Source of the DNA: Guadua angustifolia
Taxonomy: Eukaryota; Streptophyta; Magnoliopsida; Poales; Poaceae
Reading direction: 5' to 3'
DNA length: 64,000 nt
Assembly: GCA_036346375.1 (NCBI GenBank)
Contig: CM070520.1
Coordinates: forward strand, 17,557,791-17,621,790
The notes under the pieces were generated by a model. That model was not told the DNA's origin. It worked only from the letters and a program-made list of their open reading frames with translations, and searched no databases. Positions 57,950 through 64,000 of the stretch are shown piece after piece; within the stretch, counting starts at the first letter, position 1, and each line of letters starts with the position of its first letter. Position numbers and translations under genes: made by a program.

Positions 57950-59200
57950 GAAATTTCATCGAGATCTCGAAATTTCAAACAAATTCCAAAGAAAATATAA
58001 AATAAAACTTCAAATCTAGAATTTTTTTGAACCAAGATTTCTAAGATTTCAGCGAAATTGTCGGAATCTCGTCAAATTTCAATCGAATGAAAAATAATTC
58101 AAACGGTGTCACATTTTTTGAAAGTTTTTATGGATTATCTTGACACACCACTAGCATTCCCATAAAATTTTTAGATGATTATCAAGCTTATTTTTTAAAA
58201 AAATTTTGAAAGTGGTACCATCATGATAAAAGGATAACCAACAAATTTGAACCGAATGAAAAATAAAACAAACCATGTTATAAAATTTTAATTTTTTTGT
58301 GAATGGTCCTGATGCATGAATAATATTTTCATAAAATTTTTATATTATGTTCAAGTTTCATAAATTTTGAAAAAATATGAAAGTGTTATTGTCCTGATAA
58401 AAGCCATACCGACAAATTTCAACTGAATGAAAAATGGTTCAAACCAAGTTTAAAAATTTTGAATTTTTTTGTATGTACTTGATGCATCACACATATTTTC
58501 ACAAAAAATTCAGATGATGATCAAACTTCAATAATTTTGAAAAATTCTGACAGTGTTACATCCTGATAAAAGCCTAATGATCGATAAATAGATTTGTTTT
58601 AGCAACCAAAAAAGGTTTATAATTTTTAAAAATTTTATAGAATGGTTATATGGAAATTCTTAAGCTCTCATAAAAATTTAAAACATGAACACACTCCAGT
58701 GAATTTATAAAATTCTTGGAAGGGCACTATACCATTTAAGTTATTTCTGTTTTTGATTTTTGAAATATAACAAATGAAGTTCAATGCTTACATAGAATTG
58801 ATTGAGTAAACAATAAAATTTTAGAAAATGGTACTGAGGAAATTTTTAGGCTCTCATAAAAATTTTGTGTTATGATCACACTCGAGAAAATTTATAAAAT
58901 TCTGACAAGGTTACGGTCTCAATCGTGTTAATTATATTTTTTGATTTTTTAAAGATAACAAATGAAGTTAAATTATTTTGAAATTTTTTCTATATGACTC
59001 TACACTACTATATATAGTACTATAAATTTTTTAGATTATGATCAGTCTTTTACAATTTTATAAAAATCTGACAATGTTTTTGTTGAAATTATAAAACATC
59101 TCAAAATTTTGGTTTTTAATAAATCTTAATGGAAGGTGACTTTTTAAGGGTTATTAGACCAAATCCGGTCAAACAAAGTCAAAAAAGGTCAAAAATACGT
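57950..59200. repeat. AT-rich degenerate array with ~170-bp period
   Basis: CATAAAATTTTTAGATGATTATCAAG-like blocks recur at about 58161, 58330, 58500, 58669, 58855 and 59020, spaced 165-186 bp. Each is followed by TTTTGAAA, then a GTG/GTT block and CTGATAAAAGCC in several units. A second anchor, AATTTCAAxCGAATGAAAAAT-like, recurs at about 58077, 58235 and 58410. Copies are diverged. The whole stretch from 57900 to 59340 is flanked by CCGAAATTTC/CCGAAATCTC motifs and may be one element. Confidence 0.7.
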
Positions 59201-59345
59201 GATTTGGTGAAATCTCATTGAAATTCCTAAGATTATTATAGCAATTTATTTTTTTTACCCGGTTGGGATTTTGAATCCCAACCTCGATTGAAATCCGAAA
59301 TCTCGGCCGAGATATTTCAAAATTTTGGTAGTTTCTGTCCTTGTC

Positions 59346-59915
59346 ATCAATTCCACTCTACTTCTAAAACACGGGCATTTATCATGATAAAATTATCATA
59401 TATCGCCAGAGAAAAGAGATCCAATACAATCCCTTGAGGACGGTGACTTAAGCAGTCGCGCGTACATCATTAGATCAAAAAACAACAATTCAGATCTTTT
59501 AGAAATACTATAACAAAAACATCTACCGAATTTTTATTGTATCAGTTATTATTAATAGCACATTGTTAAACAATCGGAACCATTGGTTGTTCGTTCCATC
59601 GGACCATCTTTGCCCTGCAAGCAGGTTAGTAGTTAGCAGTAGTCACTTGCGCATGCAAGCAACTTTAAGGATTTAATGACTGATTTGATTTTATGCATCT
59701 TCCTTGACCAAAATCTTTGACTAGTAACTGGGAAACAATCTGTGAAGCAATGAAGTCCCCTGGCAAAGCTGAGCCGTACGTGTCATCCTTGATCTGCCGA
59801 CATACGTACGCCTCGGTGTCGTCTAGCGGACAGTGGCACCAATCTCCGCGCTACACACCGGCAGGAGCTGAGTTTTTCTCCGGTAGGGATTTTTGGAGCG
59901 ATTATTCCGCAGTCC
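59346..59915. other. Intergenic stretch, nothing recognised
   Basis: No gene or repeat terminus was seen between the AT-rich array and the CACTA start. Confidence 0.5.
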
Positions 59916-60031
59916 CACTACTACATACTGCCTCATCCGCGACCCCCCATCACTGCCGGGTAGGTCCGAGCCGGTAGTGATAATATTATCACTGCCGGTT
60001 CAAACTTCAATCGGCAGTGATAAGAATAGTT

Positions 60032-60295
60032 TCAATTTCTCGCAGCAACCGGAGCTGCCGCTTGATGTGCGGCGGTGCTCGTCCTCCTTCTCATCCGAAT
60101 CCGATTCGGTGGCGGAGTTGGTCTTGCCCCAACGCCGCAGTTCCTCGCCGCCGTCGCTGTCGTCGTCCTCCTCCTCCTTTGCCTCCTCTTCCTCCTCCTC
60201 CGCCTCCACCTCCTCCTCTTCTCCTCCTCCTTCTGTAGCGACGGATCAATGGGACTCTGACCAACATGTGCACGCTTCTTAGGGGGTGCCATTGT
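60032..60295 (-). CDS. Possible antisense frame in the CACTA 5' region, low-complexity
   Basis: The minus strand has an ATG at about 60293 reading MAPPKKRAHVGQSPIDPSL, then a run rich in Glu, Lys and Arg from (CTC)n repeats. The start has a credible basic N-terminus, but the rest is simple sequence. On the plus strand the same DNA reads Ser or Leu runs. No family was recognised. Confidence 0.25.
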   Translation of the reverse strand, partial: TMAPPKKRAHVGQSPIDPSLQKEEEKRRRWRRRRRKRRQRRRRTTTATAARNCGVGARPTPPPNRIRMRRRTSTAAHQAAAPVAARN

Positions 60296-61589
60296 TGCAA
60301 CAAAAGTGGATTGTGTGGGGCTGCAACAAGTGGATTGTGTGGATTGTGACAAGAGTGGATTGGATGCAACAATCTGGCATTATATAGAGCGAGAATGGGA
60401 AGAACAACATTGGCGAGAGAATGTGAAGCGCATTGGCCTTGCGGAGAGAAGAACAAGCGCTGACGGTTGGTGGCGCGGAGTTGGAATGTTCGAGTATCCT
60501 TTGCGGTTTGTATTACCAGCGGCGGTGATAATGACTATCCTGCCGGTTAATACCTATAGCGGCGATGATATATTCTCGCGGTTTAATTTATAGCGGCGGT
60601 GATATTTAAATTATCTTGCCGATTCGTATATTCAGCCGCGATTATATGTATTTTCCCGCATAGCATAATTTTCCCGCGTAGTATGACCTTATCGCTGCGG
60701 TTACGCACGAAGCCGTGATAAATATTTTCAGCGTAATATGACCTTATCACTTTGCGGTTCTTGGCGAGCCAGCGATGATAAGCTATTTATATAGCAATCT
60801 TCACGGAAGCGCATTTCCGTAGAAGCGAGAGAGGGCGCTCTTTGCTCGGGTGTATTTTTCTGGAGAGGTCTTTTTAAAATTTGGTGTCGATATTTTGTTC
60901 ATATTTTTCATCGAATCGACATCTTCTCCGGCCGGAGCAAAACAAAGAGGAGCTGTATTATCTTGGGGAGTTCTTCTTTGAAAAATTGTATTAAAATTTT
61001 TGAGGTTCTTGACTTGATGTATGTTATATTTGTCGTAAAATTTTACTTTCACAGTGCTATAGATGTTGATAATTGCGATTGTAGGTGTGAGCAGTTTATG
61101 TCAGTCTTGCTCAAATTAAGATCTAGCTAAATTATTGAATAAATTATAATTCATATTGTAGCTAAATTATTGAATAAATTATAATTCCTTTGCCGATTTT
61201 TAATAGTAAAGGATTGCTAGATGATCAATTATAAATAGTGAGAATTGCTAGTTGAATATTTAAATAATGGGAAATGGTAGATGGATTTTGCAATAATGAA
61301 AGTTGGAACATAAATAATTATTTAGAAATATATCCTTATATTCAATTATATGCTTGTTTTTGTAGATTAATTTAATTTAATAGCTAGCGCTACATAACAA
61401 AATGAAATGAAAAATCTTCTAAATAATTAAAAAATGCTAGATGGATATTTAAATAGTGAAAAAGGTTTGATGTATTATATAGGCAAAATTGCTAGATGTA
61501 TTTGTAAAACTAATCATTTACAATTATATATTGTTATTTTGATATCGTTTGTTCATATCTTGAAATGTAGTTTGATATAATTAGCGTAG

Positions 61590-64000
61590 ATGGACCAGAA
61601 GGTGGATGTATGACCGCGGACCGTCGTGGTGCGAGTTCTTTAATGGTGTGACTTGTTTTACGAATCTTGGTACTGCGCTTTACAAGTCGAGAAACTGGCG
61701 GACTATATGTGTTGTCCATCGTTGATTGCAAAAATGAGAAGATATTTTGTAACATAGAGTCCATACGTGCACACTTGCTTGAAAGGGTTTCAAAGTGGCT
61801 ATACTGTTGGGTGAGCACGGTGAAGATGATATTGTACATGAAGGGCAACACATTGATGAAGATGATATTGTACATGAAGGGCAACACATTGATGGAGATG
61901 GCGGAGACAACGATATGGCGGTGGAAGATCGTTCGTTGATACCCACGAAGATGATCTAGATCAAATCTTTGCGTGATGGGGAGGGACTTCACGAGTGAAA
62001 GGAGTTTCAAAAGTTCGGTATGGTAGAAGACTCTACGCCATTGTACGGGTTGCAAGGAGGAGCACGAAAGCATCTTACCGTGCTTTCACTCTGCGAGTTG
62101 AAGGCAAGCAATGGTTGGTCAGATAAGAGCTTTCTTGGTATTATGTCTCTTGGGGACTTGCTTCGAGAGGGTAGCGTGTTGCCTTCAACTCGTGCCGAAC
62201 CAAGCGGGTTATGCGCCTGTTGGGATTGTAAGTACAAAGAATACGCATGTCCAAGCGATTGCATATTGTATCATAATGAGTTTGCGGAACATGGATGCTG
62301 TGTTGTTTGCAAAGCAAAAGCGGTATAAGAACGCGGCAGCGATATCGAGAACGAAGATGTCGGGGTGAGGCGTAAGAAGAAGAGGTGTCCCGTAAGGTGG
62401 TGTGGTATTTCCTATAATCCCCGTCTGAAGCGATTGTTTGCGAACAAAAGGCATGCCCAATTGCTACGATGGCACGCCAAGAAGCGTAAGAAGGATGGAA
62501 TGCTCGGACACCTGGCGATTCTATGCAATGGAGGAACATCGACGAAAAATATAAGCGCTTTGCATATGATGTGAGAATATAAGGTTGAATTGATGCAGAT
62601 GGGATGAATCCTTTTGGCAACATGAGTAGTAAATCCTGACACTTGGCGGTGACTTTATGCATCTACAACCTTCCTCCTTGGCTTTGCATGAAGCGAAAGT
62701 ACATTATGATGCCACTATTGATCCAAGGGCCGAACAACTTTGGCCATGATATCGATGTGTACCTCAAACCATTGGTTGAAGATCTTCTAATATTGTGGAC
62801 CGATGGTGTATGCAGGTATGGGATGAGTATAAAGAAAAACTTTATCCTCTGGGCATTATTGTTTGTAACCATTAATGATTATCTGCTCTTGGCAACTGTC
62901 GGGCAGACGACAAAAGGCTTCAACGGATCGTCCGATTACTGGATAATCTGACTAGCCGGTGGTGAAGAACAACCGAAAAATGGCTTACATGCGGCATCGT
63001 AGGTTCCTCCGTAAGGATCACCAATACCGCAATAATAAGAGAGCTTTTGGCGGGACAAACCGAAGAATCGGTGGGAAGCAGATATTTGCGGCTGTAAAGG
63101 ACCTTACAATTATTCACGGAAGGGAAGCCGTGATACATCTATTCCGACTTCCCGGATAAGGCTCCTTTGTGAAAAAAAAATCAATATTTTGGATCCTACC
63201 TTATTGGCAGCACAGGAAGTTCGAAACGCAATCGGCGTCATGCACATAGAGAAGAGCGTGTGTGATAGCTTGCTTGGTATCTTCTTGGACATACGGCAAA
63301 GCGAAAGATACACTTCAAGCAGGATGGACCTCGAAGATATGAAATTGAGGAAGGAGCGCATCACGAAGAAATGGATCTGAGCAAAAAGTACCTTCCATGA
63401 CTGCTACACTTTGAGCAAGAAAGAGAAAATTAGCATTTGCGAATGCTTGCACGGAATCAAAGTTCCGTCTGGTTACTCTGCTAACATAAAGAGACTAGTC
63501 TCAATGAAAGACTTAGAGTTAATTGGTATGAAGTCTCACGATTACCCGCGTGATGATGACACAGATGCTTCCAATTGCAATTAGGGGGTTACGCGAGAAA
63601 GTCAAGACCCAATTATCAAGTTGTGTTCATTCTTCAGCGATTTCACGAAGGTCATCGATCCATTAATACTAGACAAGCTGCGAAAGGCGTGGTTCACACT
63701 CATGCGGGGCTTGAGATGTGTTCCTCCATCTTTTTTGATATTATGGTCCATCTCATTGTTCACATTGTGAAAGAATCTGAATTCTTGGTACCGTATTTCT
63801 ACATCGGATGTACCCTTTCGAGAGATTCATAGGGGTTATAAAGAAATATGTTAAATGCAAAAATCGTAGGAAGGCAGCATTGCCGATGGTTTGAGGAACC
63901 GAGGAGGTCATTGAGTTCTGCGTCGATTATATGGATCTCAAACCGATTGGTGTGCTGTATCTCGGCATGAGGAAGGCTACGAGAAAGGGACACTAGGCGA
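61590..64000 (+). pseudogene. CACTA transposase (TNP2-type), frameshifted, truncated by window
   Basis: After ATG 61590 and a frame change the product reads RRWMYD, the transposase-associated N-terminal domain. Then come CKNEKIFCNIESIRAHLLER (61725-61790) and KASNGWSDKSF with CILYHNEF (62110-62280). Further on are LCIYNLPPWLCMKRKYI, GPNNFGHDIDVYLKPL and LLFVTINDY (62655-62885), RKMAYMRHRRFLRKDHQYRN (62970-63030), and KKSIFW and LPYW-like sequence (63172-63205). A C-terminal DUF4218-like part reads PPSFFDIMVHLIVHIVKES (about 63723-63780). At least eight frame changes or stops separate these. TNP2 proteins cut CACTA ends in the nucleus. The order and spacing match the family, and the gene runs off the right edge. 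Confidence 0.9.
61822..61893 (+). repeat. 36-bp tandem duplication inside the TNP2 gene
   Basis: GAAGATGATATTGTACATGA begins an identical 36-bp unit at 61822 and 61858. In frame it duplicates EDDIVHEGQHID, in the acidic stretch that follows the first zinc-ribbon-like block of TNP2. Confidence 0.92.

Larger units (their letters stand above)
59916..64000 (+). mobile_element. CACTA (En/Spm-type) transposon, left part
   Basis: CACTACTACATACTG at 59916 is a CACTA terminus. Behind it come subterminal motifs in both orientations, TCACTGCCGG and CGGCAGTGATAA (59950-60025), and more degenerate GCGGTGATAA-type copies at 60510-60790. A TNP2-type transposase gene follows on the plus strand from 61590. 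The right terminus and target duplication lie beyond the window. The region 60801-61589 is AT-rich with no coding motif. Many frameshifts are seen, so it is either decayed or poorly sequenced. Confidence 0.9.

Overview
The window is nuclear DNA from a grass (Poaceae), most likely a rice relative, although the species cannot be fixed from the sequence. The evidence is Tourist-like and hAT MITEs, a CACTA element with TNP2-type transposase, Ty1/Copia elements, a Ty3/Gypsy element with an antisense PF04195-type gene, LINE debris, and an ARF exon and an H2A.Z remnant with plant-like sequence. I found no intact host gene. Almost everything recognisable is a transposable element, a captured gene fragment or a repeat, and nearly all long reading frames are broken. 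No bacterial features (operons, CRISPR) are present.

Layout. 0-7 kb: a frameshifted H2A.Z pseudogene lies next to a complete but decayed Copia element (429-6614, minus strand) with two ~960-bp LTRs and a perfect 5-bp target duplication. 7-14 kb: a 78-bp minisatellite, a second, internally deleted Copia (8169-10799, plus strand), and a small minus-strand LTR element (11654-14083) whose internal part contains a 5'-truncated LINE. 14-28.5 kb: mostly anonymous intergenic DNA with two MITEs, microsatellites and a hAT-like complex (20604-23219) that has captured an ARF GTPase exon.

28.5-57.8 kb is one nested stack. A Tourist-like MITE (28527-57804 including its interruption) was split by a minus-strand Gypsy element (28636-57720, target duplication AGATG). 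The Gypsy element carries plus-strand, intron-containing antisense gene(s) and no recognisable gag-pol. A hAT MITE (32737-32979, perfect 8-bp target duplication) landed in the antisense gene. A 19.4-kb array (36660-56103) of a large non-coding LTR element (LARD-like) landed elsewhere in the Gypsy. The array has the form LTR-internal-LTR-internal-LTR. Its first LTR contains a 2.5-kb block absent from the other two, and long stretches of it are almost free of C on the plus strand.

57.8-64 kb: an AT-rich array with ~170-bp periodicity, then a CACTA element starting at 59916 and running off the window, with subterminal CACTGCCGG motifs and a multiply frameshifted TNP2 transposase gene.

The most interesting items are the three-LTR LARD-like array, the antisense gene modules in the Gypsy element, the ARF exon capture, and evidence that many differences between repeat copies sit at CTG/CAG/CCG sites. 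That last pattern may reflect long-read consensus error at methylated cytosines rather than real decay.
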